This document shows positions 1 to 11,249 of a stretch of DNA of 64,000 bases, piece by piece. The stretch covers positions 3,010,501 through 3,074,500 of the forward strand of contig NZ_VAWE01000001.1 of NCBI RefSeq assembly GCF_005795905.1. Direction: 5' to 3'. The notes below the pieces were generated by a model that was given only the letters and a program-made list of their open reading frames with translations, searched no databases and was not told the origin of the DNA. The position numbers and the translations under genes are program-made. Position 1 is the stretch's first letter. Each line of letters opens with the position of its first letter. The DNA is from Streptomyces marianii. Its GTDB lineage: Bacteria; Actinomycetota; Actinomycetes; Streptomycetales; Streptomycetaceae.

Positions 1-210
1 ACCGACGATTCCGATCGTGAGCGACACGTTGGCGACTTCCTGGAGTGAGGACTGGCTGGTGGCCGGACCCGGGAGTGGGCCGATCCCCCAGTTTACGGGC
101 GGCCCGACGGAGTACGTCACGCGTGCGATGTCTCGAACTCTTGACCAAGCTCACCCAAAGGGCGTGTCCCGTGACGTACTGATCGCCCATCGCGACCTAC
201 GTTTGGTCAC

Positions 211-864
211 GTGGAGCAGCAAAGGACTGGTACCTCGTCGAGGCGGCTGCGGCCGCAGGCCCCTCTTTCGCAGCAGGCCCCCCTCTCCAAGGAAGCCCTC
301 ATCGAGGGTGCCTCGGTGTACCGGGTCACTGCCCGGCCCGGCGGGGCGGGGCAGCCGGAAACCCCGCAACGGCCCGGCAAGCGGCCGGGCGCACGGCCCG
401 CGCGCCAGGGCCCCCCGCTGGTGGCCGCCCTGCGCAGACTGCCGAACCCGCGGCTGACCGGGCTCGGCGCCGGACTGTTCGTCTGCGTCCTCATGCTGGT
501 GATCGGCTCGCTCGACCAGCTGCTGTTCGACGGCTCGGCCGTCGTGTACGGGGTGCTGTTCCTGCCGGTGAGCGCCCTGACCGCGTTCTGGGTACGGAGC
601 GCGGACCTGGTCACCGCGCCGATCAGCGTGCCGATCGCCTTCGCCGTGGGGCTGCTACCGATCACGGGAGGTTCGGAGGGGACCGGCGGGTCCGGGGGCA
701 TCGGCGTCCAGATCATGGCCGTGGTCACCGCGCTGGCCGTGCAGGCGGGCTGGCTGTACGGGGGCACGCTCGTCGCCGGGCTGATCGCGACCGTGCGGAA
801 GATCCGGCTGATGACGACCCGGCGCCGTTCCCGCCGGCCGTCCGGGCCGCCGCGCCGGGCCTGA
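211..864 (+). CDS. DUF6542 membrane protein
   Basis: The 217-residue product has a basic, proline-rich N-terminal half (about residues 1-75) followed by several hydrophobic segments (about 85-105, 110-130, 135-155, 165-195) and a short Arg-rich tail. This matches the actinobacterial DUF6542 family, whose function is unknown. The start is the GTG at 211. No clear ribosome binding site precedes it, so the start is uncertain. It converges with ppgK across a perfect hairpin. Confidence 0.75.
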   Translation: MEQQRTGTSSRRLRPQAPLSQQAPLSKEALIEGASVYRVTARPGGAGQPETPQRPGKRPGARPARQGPPLVAALRRLPNPRLTGLGAGLFVCVLMLVIGSLDQLLFDGSAVVYGVLFLPVSALTAFWVRSADLVTAPISVPIAFAVGLLPITGGSEGTGGSGGIGVQIMAVVTALAVQAGWLYGGTLVAGLIATVRKIRLMTTRRRSRRPSGPPRRA

Positions 865-948
865 GGAGCCGCCGCGCCGGATCTGAGGACCCCGGGCACC
901 GCGCCGGGCCTGAGGGGACGCCCGCGGCACCTCACGGCACCCGACGAC

Positions 949-980
949 GAGGCGCCCGTCACCTGAGTGACGGGCGCCTC
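949..980. terminator. Bidirectional hairpin terminator between DUF6542 and ppgK
   Basis: A perfect 14-bp inverted repeat with a CTGA tetraloop lies between two convergent genes. It has no T-run, as is usual in Streptomyces. Just upstream, the 16-mer CGCGCCGGGCCTGAGG occurs at about 852 and 901, with a two-base variant at about 873. Confidence 0.8.
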
Positions 981-1042
981 CCCGCGTGTGCCGTGCCGTT
1001 CGGCCGGATCGCCGGTCGGCGGGCGCGGACCGGCCGTGCTCG

Positions 1043-1786
1043 TCAGCCGTGCACGGCCGCCGCCGTCATCGCCGCTCCGACGATCCCCGCGTTGTTCTGC
1101 AGCTGGGCCGGGACGATCTCCGCCCGGATGTGGTGGAGCAGCGGGATGAACTTGTCCGCCTTGCGGCTCACGCCGCCGCCGATGATGAACAACTCGGGCG
1201 AGAACAGCATCTCCAGGTGGGCCAGGTACTTCTGGACCCGGCGGGCCCAGTGCTCCCAGCTCAGCCCCTCGTCCTCCTTGACCTTGGTCGACGCCCGCTT
1301 CTCGGCCTCGTGGTGGTTCAGCTCCAGATGGCCGAGCTCCGTGTTCGGCACGAGCCTGCCGTCGAGGAAGAGCGCGCTGCCGATGCCCGTGCCGAGGGTC
1401 AGCAGCATCACCGTGCCCTTGCGACCCTTGCCCGCGCCGAAGGTCATCTCGGCCACTCCGGCCGCGTCCGCGTCGTTGAGCACGGTCACCGGCAGGCCGA
1501 TCCGCTCGCGCAGCAGTCCGACTGCGTCGACGTCGATCCAGTTCTTGTCGACGTTGGCGGCCGTACGGATGACCGAGCCGGTGACCACTCCGGGGAAGGT
1601 GACCCCCACGGGGCCCGACCAGCCGAAGTGCCGCACCACCTCCGCGACGCAGTCGGCCACCGGTTCGGGCGCGGCCGGGTGGGGGGTGAGTACCTTGTGG
1701 CGGGGCTCGGCGAGGTCGCCGCGGTCCAGGTCCACGGGGGCGCCTTTGATCCCCGATCCGCCGATGTCCACTCCGAAGACGTTCAT
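1043..1786 (-). CDS. ppgK: Polyphosphate glucokinase
   Basis: ROK-family sugar kinase that phosphorylates glucose using polyphosphate (or ATP) in the cytosol. The ATP/polyphosphate site DIGGSGIKG lies at about residue 7. The LNDADAAG segment supplies the catalytic aspartate, LTLGTGIGSALF is the second phosphate-binding loop, and ELGH follows. The length of about 247 aa is normal for PpgK and shorter than general ROK glucokinases. The zinc-binding CxCGxxGC motif of many ROK proteins is absent, which fits PpgK. ATG 1786 was chosen; an in-frame GTG lies at 1792. Adjacent to ispH on the same strand, 121 bp downstream. Confidence 0.9.
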   Translation of the reverse strand: MNVFGVDIGGSGIKGAPVDLDRGDLAEPRHKVLTPHPAAPEPVADCVAEVVRHFGWSGPVGVTFPGVVTGSVIRTAANVDKNWIDVDAVGLLRERIGLPVTVLNDADAAGVAEMTFGAGKGRKGTVMLLTLGTGIGSALFLDGRLVPNTELGHLELNHHEAEKRASTKVKEDEGLSWEHWARRVQKYLAHLEMLFSPELFIIGGGVSRKADKFIPLLHHIRAEIVPAQLQNNAGIVGAAMTAAAVHG

Positions 1787-1907
1787 GGACACAACGTTAC
1801 GAGGAAGGGCTGACCGTCACTCCCCGACGAGGGGACCTTCTCCGGACTTCCCCAGGTCGCACCGGGGCCCTGCGGAGGGCCCGGCCTCCCGCTCCCGGCC
1901 CGGGCCG

Positions 1908-2888
1908 TCAGTCCTCGACGAGCGACGACGCCTCGGCGCGCAGGTCGCGGCGGAGCTCCTTCGGCAGCGAGAACGTGATCGACTCCTCGGCCGCCTTGAC
2001 GATCTCGACGTCCTCGAAGCCGCGCCGTGTCAGCCACTCCAGGACCTCCTCGACGAGCACCTCGGGCACCGACGCGCCCGAGGTGACGCCCACGGTCGAG
2101 ACGCCGTCCAGCCAGGTCTCGTCGATCTCGTGCGCGTAGTCCACGAGGTGGGCGTCGCGGGCGCCCGCGCCCAGGGCGACCTCGACGAGCCGCTTGGAGT
2201 TGGAGGAGTTCTGCGAGCCGACGACGATCACCAGGTCAGCCTCGGCACCCATCTGCTTGACCGCGATCTGGCGGTTCTGCGTGGCGTAGCAGATGTCGTC
2301 GCTCGGCGGGGAGACCAGCAGCGGGAACTTGGTCTTCAGCCGGTCGACGGTCTCCATCGTCTCGTCGACGGAGAGCGTGGTCTGGGACAGCCAGACCACC
2401 CGGGACGGGTCGCGGACCTCGACCCTGTCCACGTCCTGGGGGCCGTCGACCAGGGTGATGTGGTCCGGGGCCTCGCCGGTGGTGCCGATGACCTCCTCGT
2501 GGCCCTCGTGGCCGATGAGGAGGATGTCGAAGTCGTCCTTCGCGTACCGCACGGCCTCCTTGTGGACCTTCGTCACCAGGGGGCAGGTCGCGTCGATGGT
2601 GGCCAGCTTCCGCTCGGCGGCCTCCTCGTGGACGACCGGGGCCACACCGTGCGCCGAGAACATGACGATGGAGCCCTCGGGGACCTCCTCCGTCGTCTCG
2701 ACGAAGATCGCGCCCTTCTTCTCCAGGGTCTGCACGACGTACTTGTTGTGGACGATCTCGTGGCGGACGTAGATCGGCGCGCCGTACTGCTCGAGGGCCT
2801 TCTCCACGGCGATCACGGCACGGTCCACGCCCGCACAGTAGCCACGGGGTGCGGCGAGCAGGACGCGGCGGGCGTTCGTTGCAGTCAT
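1908..2888 (-). CDS. ispH: 4-hydroxy-3-methylbut-2-enyl diphosphate reductase
   Basis: Last enzyme of the MEP isoprenoid pathway. It reductively dehydrates HMBPP to IPP and DMAPP using a [4Fe-4S] cluster. The three cluster cysteines are visible in [11 protein letters not shown] near residue 18, DATCPLV near 107 and CYATQNRQ near 205. The 326-aa length is typical. The ATG at 2888 was chosen because the further 42 in-frame codons upstream are unconserved, Arg-rich sequence. Confidence 0.97.
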   Translation of the reverse strand: MTATNARRVLLAAPRGYCAGVDRAVIAVEKALEQYGAPIYVRHEIVHNKYVVQTLEKKGAIFVETTEEVPEGSIVMFSAHGVAPVVHEEAAERKLATIDATCPLVTKVHKEAVRYAKDDFDILLIGHEGHEEVIGTTGEAPDHITLVDGPQDVDRVEVRDPSRVVWLSQTTLSVDETMETVDRLKTKFPLLVSPPSDDICYATQNRQIAVKQMGAEADLVIVVGSQNSSNSKRLVEVALGAGARDAHLVDYAHEIDETWLDGVSTVGVTSGASVPEVLVEEVLEWLTRRGFEDVEIVKAAEESITFSLPKELRRDLRAEASSLVED

Positions 2889-3269
2889 GCCCCCATCGTA
2901 AGGGCGCGCCCGACGGCCCAACGATCGCCCACAGGCTGAGGACCGGTACGGGTCCGCGACCACGCCTCGTGATCCCTTCCGAGGGGCGGGACGTACGAGG
3001 ACGGAGGCTCCCATGACGGACGCCGGTACCGACGCCGGCGCCGACGCCTGTGCCGGGAAGGGCGGGACGCGGGGCGCGGGGACCGGGCCGCACGGGACGT
3101 CTCCGGGGCTCGGGACCGGGCCGCACGGGACGTGGCGGTCACGGCCCGGACACGGCCGGGCGCGCTGCCGCCGACCCGGGAGGGGAGGAAGCGGAGCCGT
3201 CGCCCCCGGCGCAGTGGGCGCGGTGCCGTCGGCCCGGGCGTGTCGGAGGCTGCCGCTACGCTCGCGGGC

Positions 3270-4481
3270 ATGGGTCTCACTACGTCAGCCGAAGCCCCCC
3301 TGCCCGTCGGCGAGGTGTCACGGCTCATCGGGGGGTGGATCGACCGGCTAGGCGCGGTCTGGGTCGAGGGGCAGATCACCCAGCTGTCGCGCCGTCCGGG
3401 CGCCGGAGTGGTCTTCCTGACGCTGCGCGACCCCGCGTACGACATCTCGGTCAGCGTCACCTGCTACCGGCAGGTGTTCGACGCGGTCGCGGACGCCGTC
3501 GCCGAGGGCGCGCGGGTGGTCGTCCACGCGAAGCCGGAGTGGTACGCCCCGCGCGGGCAGCTCTCGCTCCGGGCCGCCGAGATAAGGCCGGTCGGTATCG
3601 GAGAGCTGCTGGCTCGACTGGAGCGGCTGAAGCGCTCCCTGGGCGCCGAGGGGCTCTTCGCACCGGACCGCAAGAAGCCGCTGCCGTTCCTGCCTCAGCT
3701 GATCGGCCTGGTCTGCGGCCGGGCCTCGGCGGCCGAGAGGGACGTGCTGGAGAACGCCCGGCGGCGTTGGCCCGCCGTCCGCTTCGAGGTGCGCAACGTC
3801 GCCGTGCAGGGCGTGCGTGCGGTGCCCCAGGTGATCCAGGCGGTGAAGGAGCTGGACGAACACGCCGGGGTGGACGTGATCGTCGTGGCGCGCGGCGGTG
3901 GCAGCGTGGAGGACCTGCTGCCGTTCTCGGACGAGCAGCTGGTGCGCGCGGTCGCCGACTGCCGTACGCCCGTGGTGTCCGCGATCGGGCACGAGCCGGA
4001 CTCCCCGCTGCTCGATCTGGTGGCCGATCTGCGGGCCTCGACGCCGACCGACGCCGCGAAGAAGGTCGTCCCCGACGTCGGCGAGGAGCTGGACCGGGTG
4101 CAGGCGCTGCGGGACCGCGCGCTGCGGACGGTCCGCGGCCTGCTGGAGCGCGAGGAACGCGGCCTGCAGCACTGTCTGCACCGGCGGGTCATGGAACATC
4201 CGCACCGGATGGTGGAGGAGCGCGAACACGAGACGGACGCCCTGGCCGCCCGCAGCCGACGGGTTCTGGGGCACCTGCTGGACCGCGCGGACTCCGAGCT
4301 GTCCCACACCCACGCGCGCGTCGTCGCGCTGTCGCCGGCGGCGACGCTGGAGCGGGGGTACGCGGTGCTGCAACGCGAGGACGGCACGGTGGTGCGCGCG
4401 GCCGCCGAGGTGGCGGCGGACGAGGAGCTGCGGGCGCGGGTCGCCGAGGGCGAGTTCCGGGTCCGGGTGACGGGCGGCTGA
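3270..4481 (+). CDS. xseA: Exodeoxyribonuclease VII large subunit
   Basis: Catalytic subunit of the nuclease that degrades single-stranded DNA to oligonucleotides. An N-terminal OB-fold (about residues 10-105) precedes the Exo VII core. That core contains the conserved [16 protein letters not shown] stretch and [21 protein letters not shown] long coiled C-terminal half follows. The 403 aa is normal. The ATG at 3270 gives the conserved start [14 protein letters not shown]; the open frame further upstream is low-complexity. xseB follows 96 bp downstream on the same strand. Confidence 0.95.
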   Translation: MGLTTSAEAPLPVGEVSRLIGGWIDRLGAVWVEGQITQLSRRPGAGVVFLTLRDPAYDISVSVTCYRQVFDAVADAVAEGARVVVHAKPEWYAPRGQLSLRAAEIRPVGIGELLARLERLKRSLGAEGLFAPDRKKPLPFLPQLIGLVCGRASAAERDVLENARRRWPAVRFEVRNVAVQGVRAVPQVIQAVKELDEHAGVDVIVVARGGGSVEDLLPFSDEQLVRAVADCRTPVVSAIGHEPDSPLLDLVADLRASTPTDAAKKVVPDVGEELDRVQALRDRALRTVRGLLEREERGLQHCLHRRVMEHPHRMVEEREHETDALAARSRRVLGHLLDRADSELSHTHARVVALSPAATLERGYAVLQREDGTVVRAAAEVAADEELRARVAEGEFRVRVTGG

Positions 4482-4577
4482 GCGGCACGGTGGGACGTGG
4501 CGCGGCCTCCGGCCCCGGGGGAAGCGGCCTGCGCGCGCAGGGCCGGACGACAACAGGCGGAATCGAGGGTGGATCAC

Positions 4578-4862
4578 ATGACGGCCAGCACCGACGAGGG
4601 CGCGCTCGGCTACGAGCAGGCGCGGGACGAGCTGATCGAGGTCGTACGCCAGCTTGAGGCGGGCGGCACGACGCTGGAGGAGTCCCTGGCGCTGTGGGAG
4701 CGCGGCGAGGAGCTGGCGAAGGTGTGCCGCCGCTGGCTCGACGGCGCCCGCGCGCGGCTGGACGCGGCATTGGCGGAGCGGGGCCGACCCCAGGACGGGG
4801 CGGCGGGCGCCCCCGGGGCGGGTGCCGGTGGCGGCCGGGACGAGAGCGACGCGGCCGGCTGA
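4578..4862 (+). CDS. xseB: Exodeoxyribonuclease VII small subunit
   Basis: This 94-aa helical protein has the family pattern [47 protein letters not shown]. It binds the XseA coiled-coil region to form Exo VII. The Gly/Ala-rich C-terminal tail after residue 70 is an extension. The ATG at 4578 is preferred over longer in-frame starts because the conserved domain begins about 12 residues later. It lies directly downstream of xseA. Confidence 0.95.
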   Translation: MTASTDEGALGYEQARDELIEVVRQLEAGGTTLEESLALWERGEELAKVCRRWLDGARARLDAALAERGRPQDGAAGAPGAGAGGGRDESDAAG

Positions 4863-4968
4863 GACGCCGACCGGCCACCGCTGGGGCACCTCGCAGGCAG
4901 CGGACGCGCCGGACGGCGGGGCGCTGCGGGCTTCACGTCCAGGGGCGGGCATAAGCGCGAACCCGTTT

Positions 4969-5033
4969 TAGTTGAATGTTGAGTTATTGAAAGTTGAGTG
5001 ACTTGGCTCACCCGAAGGCCTGAATAGTTGAAT
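4969..5033. promoter_or_regulatory. TTGA-rich repeat region, candidate operator
   Basis: An AT-rich island lies 70-130 bp upstream of the nitroreductase-family gene. The 9-mer TAGTTGAAT occurs at 4969-4977 and 5025-5033. Two or three further TTGA half-sites (GTTGAGT, ATTGAAA, GTTGAGT) lie between them at about 10-bp steps. This spacing is what helical-phase binding of a MarR- or HxlR-type repressor would use. The binding protein is unknown. Confidence 0.4.
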
Positions 5034-5101
5034 CTTAATCTATTCCGGTCCTACGGTGAGGGCTCAGCTTGATCCTCTTTGCTCATCGGAAGGTAAGCAG
5101 C

Positions 5102-5692
5102 ATGTCCCTCGTTCTCGACCCCGCCGCCCAGGACCTCCTCTTCCGCGAGGCCCGCACCGCGAACACCTTCACCGACGAGCCGGTGACCGAGGAGCAGGTC
5201 CAGGCGATCTACGACCTGGTCAAGTACGGCCCCACCGCCTTCAACCAGTCGCCGCTGCGGGTCGTTCTGGTCCGTACCGCCGAGGCCCGCGCGCGCCTGG
5301 TGAAGCACATGGCCGAGGGCAACCGGCCGAAGACCGCCACCGCTCCGCTGGTCGCGATCCTCGCCGCCGACAACGAGTTCCACGAGAAGCTGCCGGAGCT
5401 GTTCCCGCACTTCCCGCAGGCCAAGGACGCGTTCTTCGCCGAGCGGCCGGTCCGTGAGCGGTCCGCCGTACTGAACGCCGCGCTCCAGGCCGCGTACTTC
5501 ATCGTCGGCGTCCGCGCCGCCGGCCTGGCGGCCGGCCCCATGACCGGCCTCGACTTCGCCGGCGTGCAGAAGGAGTTCCTGGACGACGACCACACCCCGC
5601 TGATGGTCGTCAACATCGGCAAGCCCGGCGAGGGCGCCTGGTTCCCGCGTTCGCCGCGGCTGGCGTTCGACGAGGTCGTCACCACCGTCTGA
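5102..5692 (+). CDS. Malonic semialdehyde reductase / RutE-like nitroreductase
   Basis: Flavin-dependent nitroreductase-fold protein of 196 aa. The segments LVKYGPTAFNQSPLRVVLV, ILAADNEFHEKLPELFP and LGI-like VGVRAAGLAAGPMTGLDF match the RutE/YdfG group, which reduces malonic semialdehyde to 3-hydroxypropionate with NAD(P)H. No other rut genes are nearby, so the physiological substrate is inferred only. The ATG at 5102 follows GGAAGGTAAG. It stands alone and ends before a strong hairpin. Confidence 0.85.
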   Translation: MSLVLDPAAQDLLFREARTANTFTDEPVTEEQVQAIYDLVKYGPTAFNQSPLRVVLVRTAEARARLVKHMAEGNRPKTATAPLVAILAADNEFHEKLPELFPHFPQAKDAFFAERPVRERSAVLNAALQAAYFIVGVRAAGLAAGPMTGLDFAGVQKEFLDDDHTPLMVVNIGKPGEGAWFPRSPRLAFDEVVTTV

Positions 5693-5748
5693 CCGTCGCG
5701 CCGCGCCCGGCGGGACCGTCCGCCGCCACCGGGACACACCGCGGCACC

Positions 5749-5779
5749 AGGCCGCCGCACCGCTTCGGTGCGGCGGCCT
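5749..5779. terminator. Hairpin terminator after the nitroreductase gene
   Basis: A perfect 14-bp GC-rich stem closes on a CTT loop, 57 bp after the stop codon of the plus-strand gene. Confidence 0.75.
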
Positions 5780-5975
5780 CGCCATGCCCGGGGGACCGGT
5801 GCGCGGCCCGAGGAAACCGTGCGCGGCCGGAGCGACCGGTGTCGAGCGGTCCGGGCGGGCGAACCGCCCAGGGGGCGACCCGGGGCCGGGGCGAACGGCG
5901 CCCGCGGTCCGGGGCCGGCCCGGTCACCACCGTGCCGATCGGGCCGGCGGCCGCCGTGCGTCCCGGATCACCGGA

Positions 5976-6530
5976 TCAGGAGGCCGGCGGAGTGGGCGAC
6001 GGCGAGGCGCCGGTCCGCGAGTCGAGCGCCGCGGCCATCTGCGCGAGCCGCTCGTACGAGGCCGTGCCCGTCACCACGGTCGTGGAGCCCTTGTCGGTGC
6101 GGACCAGCGCGTCGTACTTGGGGCCCTCCCAGCGCTGCCAGGACTCCCCGCCCACCTGCTGGGTGCGCTCGGTCAGGGCCGCCTGCCGGGTGACCCTCGG
6201 GACGTACTTCCGCGGCGGTTCCGTGGACTGCTCGACCGCCACGTACTGCCCGTCCGGGTCCAGGAACCCGATGTGCCAGGCATGGCCGTCCTCCCGCCGG
6301 AAGGTCACCGAGGTCGGCTTCCACCCCGCGGGCAGCCCGGCCGGTGCCGCAACCGGGTAGGGTGCCGCCCGGCGTGCCGTCGTGAGCTCCACGCCGTAGT
6401 CGACGGGCTGGATCGGGTCCAGGGAGTCGTCGTGCGGAATGAAGAAGTAGATGACGCCTGCGAAGGCGCAGATGACCGTCATCGACTGGATCATTCCGCG
6501 CACTGTCTGGTTGCCTCGCTTGCCTGCCAC
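5976..6530 (-). CDS. DUF4245 membrane-anchored protein
   Basis: The 184-residue protein has one N-terminal membrane segment (about residues 15-32) and an extracytoplasmic domain. It matches the actinobacterial DUF4245 family (GVELTTARRAAPYPVAAP, LPAGWKPTSVTFRRE, WHIGFLDPDGQYVAVEQS). Its function is unknown. It is divergent from glpX, with 124 bp between starts, an arrangement common in streptomycetes. Confidence 0.85.
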   Translation of the reverse strand: MAGKRGNQTVRGMIQSMTVICAFAGVIYFFIPHDDSLDPIQPVDYGVELTTARRAAPYPVAAPAGLPAGWKPTSVTFRREDGHAWHIGFLDPDGQYVAVEQSTEPPRKYVPRVTRQAALTERTQQVGGESWQRWEGPKYDALVRTDKGSTTVVTGTASYERLAQMAAALDSRTGASPSPTPPAS

Positions 6531-6654
6531 CGCACTATGGTCGCATCAAGGTTGACTGCTCAAACGTGGGCCCCTCTGCTCATTTTGTCGACGTACCGAT
6601 AGAGTCGCAGCACCCTCTTCAACCGGCCGTCGTCGTACAGAAAGGTGCGCTCCG

Positions 6655-7686
6655 ATGACCGAGAATCATCTTCCGTCCCAGCTCGAGGTCTCGCCCGAGG
6701 CCCCGGACCGCAACCTCGCCCTGGAGCTCGTCCGGGTCACCGAGGCCGCCGCCATGGCCGCCGGCCGCTGGGTCGGCCGCGGCGACAAGAACGGCGCGGA
6801 CGGCGCGGCCGTCAAAGCCATGCGGACCCTCGTCAGCACCGTGTCGATGAACGGTGTCGTCGTGATCGGCGAGGGCGAGAAGGACGAAGCCCCGATGCTG
6901 TTCAACGGCGAGCGGATCGGCGACGGGACCGGCGCCGAGTGCGACATCGCCGTGGACCCGATCGACGGCACGACGCTCACCGCCAAGGGCATGCCGAACG
7001 CGATCGCGGTGCTCGCGGCCGCCGACCGCGGCACCATGTTCGACCCGTCCGCGGTCTTCTACATGGACAAGCTGGTCACCGGTCCCGAGGCCGCCGACTT
7101 CGTCGACATCAACGCCCCGGTCTCGGTGAACATCCGCCGGGTCGCCAAGGCGAAGAACTCCTCCCCCGAGGACGTCACCGTCGTCATCCTCGACCGCCCC
7201 CGCCACGAGGGCATCGTCAAGGAGATCCGCGAGACGGGCGCGCGGATCAAGTTCATCTCGGACGGCGACGTCGCCGGCGCGATCATGGCCGTGCGCGAGG
7301 GCACCGGCGTCGACATGCTGATGGGCATCGGCGGCACGCCGGAGGGCATCATCACCGCGTGCGCGATCAAGTGCCTCGGCGGCACGATCCAGGGCAAGCT
7401 GTGGCCGAAGGACGAGGAGGAGCGGCAGCGCGCCCTCGACGCCGGACACGACCTGGACCGCGTGCTCCTCATGGACGACCTGGTCAGCGGGGACAACGTG
7501 TTCTTCGTCGCGACCGGCATCACGGACGGCGAACTGCTGCGCGGCGTGCGCTACCGCTCCGCGACCGCGACCACGCAGTCGTTGGTCATGCGCTCCAAGT
7601 CGGGCACGATCCGGCAGATCGACTCGACCCACCGGCTGTCGAAGCTGCGCGCCTACAGCGCCATCGACTTCGACCGCGCCAAGTAG
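6655..7686 (+). CDS. glpX: Class II fructose-1,6-bisphosphatase
   Basis: Gluconeogenic enzyme that hydrolyses fructose-1,6-bisphosphate to fructose-6-phosphate. At 343 aa it carries the GlpX signatures [15 protein letters not shown] (about residues 73-87) and [12 protein letters not shown] (about 101-112), which hold the metal and phosphate ligands. Later come the GIGGTPEG and [16 protein letters not shown] blocks. A ribosome binding site, GAAAGG, lies upstream of the ATG at 6655. Confidence 0.96.
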   Translation: MTENHLPSQLEVSPEAPDRNLALELVRVTEAAAMAAGRWVGRGDKNGADGAAVKAMRTLVSTVSMNGVVVIGEGEKDEAPMLFNGERIGDGTGAECDIAVDPIDGTTLTAKGMPNAIAVLAAADRGTMFDPSAVFYMDKLVTGPEAADFVDINAPVSVNIRRVAKAKNSSPEDVTVVILDRPRHEGIVKEIRETGARIKFISDGDVAGAIMAVREGTGVDMLMGIGGTPEGIITACAIKCLGGTIQGKLWPKDEEERQRALDAGHDLDRVLLMDDLVSGDNVFFVATGITDGELLRGVRYRSATATTQSLVMRSKSGTIRQIDSTHRLSKLRAYSAIDFDRAK

Positions 7687-7724
7687 GCCGCGCCCGGGAG
7701 GACACCGGACGCGGACACGACGCA

Positions 7725-7768
7725 CGGAGAGGGGTGCCCCCGTTGTGCGGTGGGAGCACCCCTCTCCG
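7725..7768. terminator. Bidirectional hairpin terminator between glpX and the WhiB-like gene
   Basis: Near-perfect 13-bp arms, with core GGAGAGGGGTGC and its complement, flank an 18-nt loop between convergent genes. Confidence 0.75.
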
Positions 7769-7794
7769 CGTGTGCCCGGGTGCCGCGGTCTCCG

Positions 7795-8145
7795 TCAGGC
7801 GGCCGACGCCGCCTTCTTGGTCTCCGTCTCGCGCCGCCGGCGACGGGCCAGGACGACCCTGCGCTCGGCCGCGGTCAGGCCGCCCCACACGCCGTACGGC
7901 TCGGGCTGGAGCAGCGCGTGCTCCCGGCACTCGACCATGACCGGGCAGCGGGCGCAGACCCGCTTGGCGGCGTCCTCTCGCGAGAGCCGCGCGGCCGTCG
8001 GTTCCTTGGAAGGCGCGAAGAACAGCCCGGCTTCGTCCCGGCGGCACACCGCCTCCGAGTGCCACGGCGCGTCCTGGTCTTCCCGAGCGGCAGAACGCTG
8101 GGGCGGAACGGCTACCTGCAGGGACTGATGCGGCAGTTGCAGCAC
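7795..8145 (-). CDS. wblI: WhiB-family iron-sulfur regulator, WblI-like
   Basis: The 116-aa protein has the four cluster cysteines in AVC (about residue 34) and VCARCPVMVEC (about 63-73), then the GVWGGLT turn and a basic tail of consecutive arginines, AERRVVLARRRRR, that contacts DNA. WhiB-like proteins carry a [4Fe-4S] cluster and act on the principal sigma factor. Placement beside glpX and the N-terminus MLQLPHQSLQVA are what I associate with WblI of Streptomyces; that symbol is by recall. The start is at 8145. Confidence 0.8.
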   Translation of the reverse strand: MLQLPHQSLQVAVPPQRSAAREDQDAPWHSEAVCRRDEAGLFFAPSKEPTAARLSREDAAKRVCARCPVMVECREHALLQPEPYGVWGGLTAAERRVVLARRRRRETETKKAASAA

Positions 8146-8281
8146 GGTCTACTCCTGACGACGGCTTCGCGAGCGAGAGACGATGCAGCAAGGCCTACCC
8201 GCTGTGCGCGCTCCTATGCACTGAGTGGCGCCGGGTTCCGAACGCCGGAACTACGGACGGCCGTTCCCGCCCACCCGCCGG

Positions 8282-8983
8282 TCAGTGCCCCAGATGCTTG
8301 CGCAGCCGGTCGTGGAGGTCCGCGATGCGTTTGCCGCGCTTCGGCTTGGCCTCCACATTGCCGAAAACGGAATAGCCGTTGACGACCACCACCGGGGCCT
8401 CCGGGTCGGCCGCCTCCAGGGTGACGACCTCGAAGTTGCCGAAGACGCCCGTGCCGCTGCCGCGCAGCGAGATGTTCTCGGGAACGCGCACCTCCACATT
8501 GCCGAAGATCGAGGTCGCGTTGATGACGGTGAGCCGCTGGCCGAACATGGCCTCGGTCAGGTCGATCTCGATGTTGCCGAAGAGCGAGAACGCCTGGGTC
8601 CGGGCGCCGACGCGCCAGCGGCCCTTGCGGGTGGAGCTGGAGAAGACGGCGACGAGGTTCTCGGCGGGGCCGGCGGAGGCGTCGGGGTCGTACGCGTACG
8701 GGGCGGGCTCCTGACGGGGCGGCCGGTTCGCGGGGAGGTCGCGGACGATCGGCTCCAGCTCGCCGACGGTCTTGGCACGGTAGACCGCGTCGATCCGCTC
8801 GGCGTGCTCCTCGGCGTCGAGCCGGCCCTCGGCCAGGGCCTCCCTGAGGATGTCCGCGGTCCTGTCGCGATCCGCGTCGGAGGCGCGGATCGCCCCGGCG
8901 GGGTCCGCGGGCTCGGCGGGCACGACCGGTTTCTGGGGCTGTCCGCGACCGGGGGCCGCTGAATCATGCTTGTCGAGGTCCAC
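8282..8983 (-). CDS. DUF1707 SHOCT-like domain protein with C-terminal beta-helix domain
   Basis: Residues about 30-85 form a DUF1707 domain (IRASDADRDRTADILREALAEGRLDAEEHAERIDAVYRAKTVGEL). The C-terminal half repeats the motif F-G-N-hydrophobic-E (SLFGNIEID, SIFGNVEVR, GVFGNFEVV, SVFGNVEAK), as in the LiaF-like or cell-wall-active antibiotic response domain. No membrane segment separates the two, so it is probably cytoplasmic. Its function is unknown, possibly in envelope stress sensing by analogy with LiaF. It is divergent from the fumarase gene. Confidence 0.8.
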   Translation of the reverse strand: MDLDKHDSAAPGRGQPQKPVVPAEPADPAGAIRASDADRDRTADILREALAEGRLDAEEHAERIDAVYRAKTVGELEPIVRDLPANRPPRQEPAPYAYDPDASAGPAENLVAVFSSSTRKGRWRVGARTQAFSLFGNIEIDLTEAMFGQRLTVINATSIFGNVEVRVPENISLRGSGTGVFGNFEVVTLEAADPEAPVVVVNGYSVFGNVEAKPKRGKRIADLHDRLRKHLGH

Positions 8984-9275
8984 GGCAACACCCTAGCGAA
9001 ACGCGATAGATCGCGACTAGTGGCCGCGCGCGGCACCCTCGCGTCCCGTCGCCCGGACCGTCGCCCGGACCGTCGCAGCCGCGCCGGTGCCGGCGTCCGC
9101 GCGCCCGCCGTGCATGATCCCGGACCGGGCACCCCGGACCGAGGGCACGGGCCCGGGCGCCGCCGGAGCGGACTGAGCCCTACCTCACAATCCCGGACGG
9201 CGGGGGGCGTCTTACGCTTGTGGGCGCGCTGCCAATGGATGCCAGCCGCCGTCTGCCGAGTGAGGAATGGCCGCA

Positions 9276-10967
<1,692 letters not shown>

Positions 10968-10972
10968 GCCCG

Positions 10973-11012
10973 GGTCCGGCCCGGTCCGGTCCGGTCCGGT
11001 CCGGTCCGGGTT
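10973..11012 (+). repeat. Short tandem GGTCC repeat
   Basis: Five to six consecutive copies of the pentamer CCGGT/GGTCC lie just after the class I fumarase stop codon. It is a simple-sequence tract with no evident role. Confidence 0.7.
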
Positions 11013-11059
11013 CGGACGACCGGAACCGGAGGGTCCCCGGACCCGCACCACAGCACCCG

Positions 11060-11095
11060 AGAGGGCCGCGCCGCTCCGCTGCGGCGGGGCCCTCT
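11060..11095 (+). terminator. Hairpin terminator after the class I fumarase gene
   Basis: A 15-bp stem (AGAGGGCC...GGCCCTCT type) has one mismatch and a 6-nt loop. It lies about 90 bp after the stop codon. Confidence 0.75.
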
Positions 11096-11249
11096 TCCGT
11101 GTCCCGCCCCGCCTCCGGGCCGCTGAGACGCGGCTCCCCGGCGGTGCCGCCTCCCCGGTCCGGTGCCGTCGAGGCCTTCTACTGGCCGGGTGCACGCTCG
11201 GGAATACCCGGAACCAGGGGCGTGCTGACCGTGTTCAGGAGGTTTGAGG

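Noticed and set aside
993..2939. Long plus-strand open frame opposite ppgK and ispH
   Set aside because: It is the antisense shadow of two well-recognised genes; its translation has no domain and is typical GC-rich noise.
3348..4952. Long minus-strand open frame opposite xseA/xseB
   Set aside because: Antisense to conserved exonuclease genes, with Arg/Pro/Gln-rich composition and no family.
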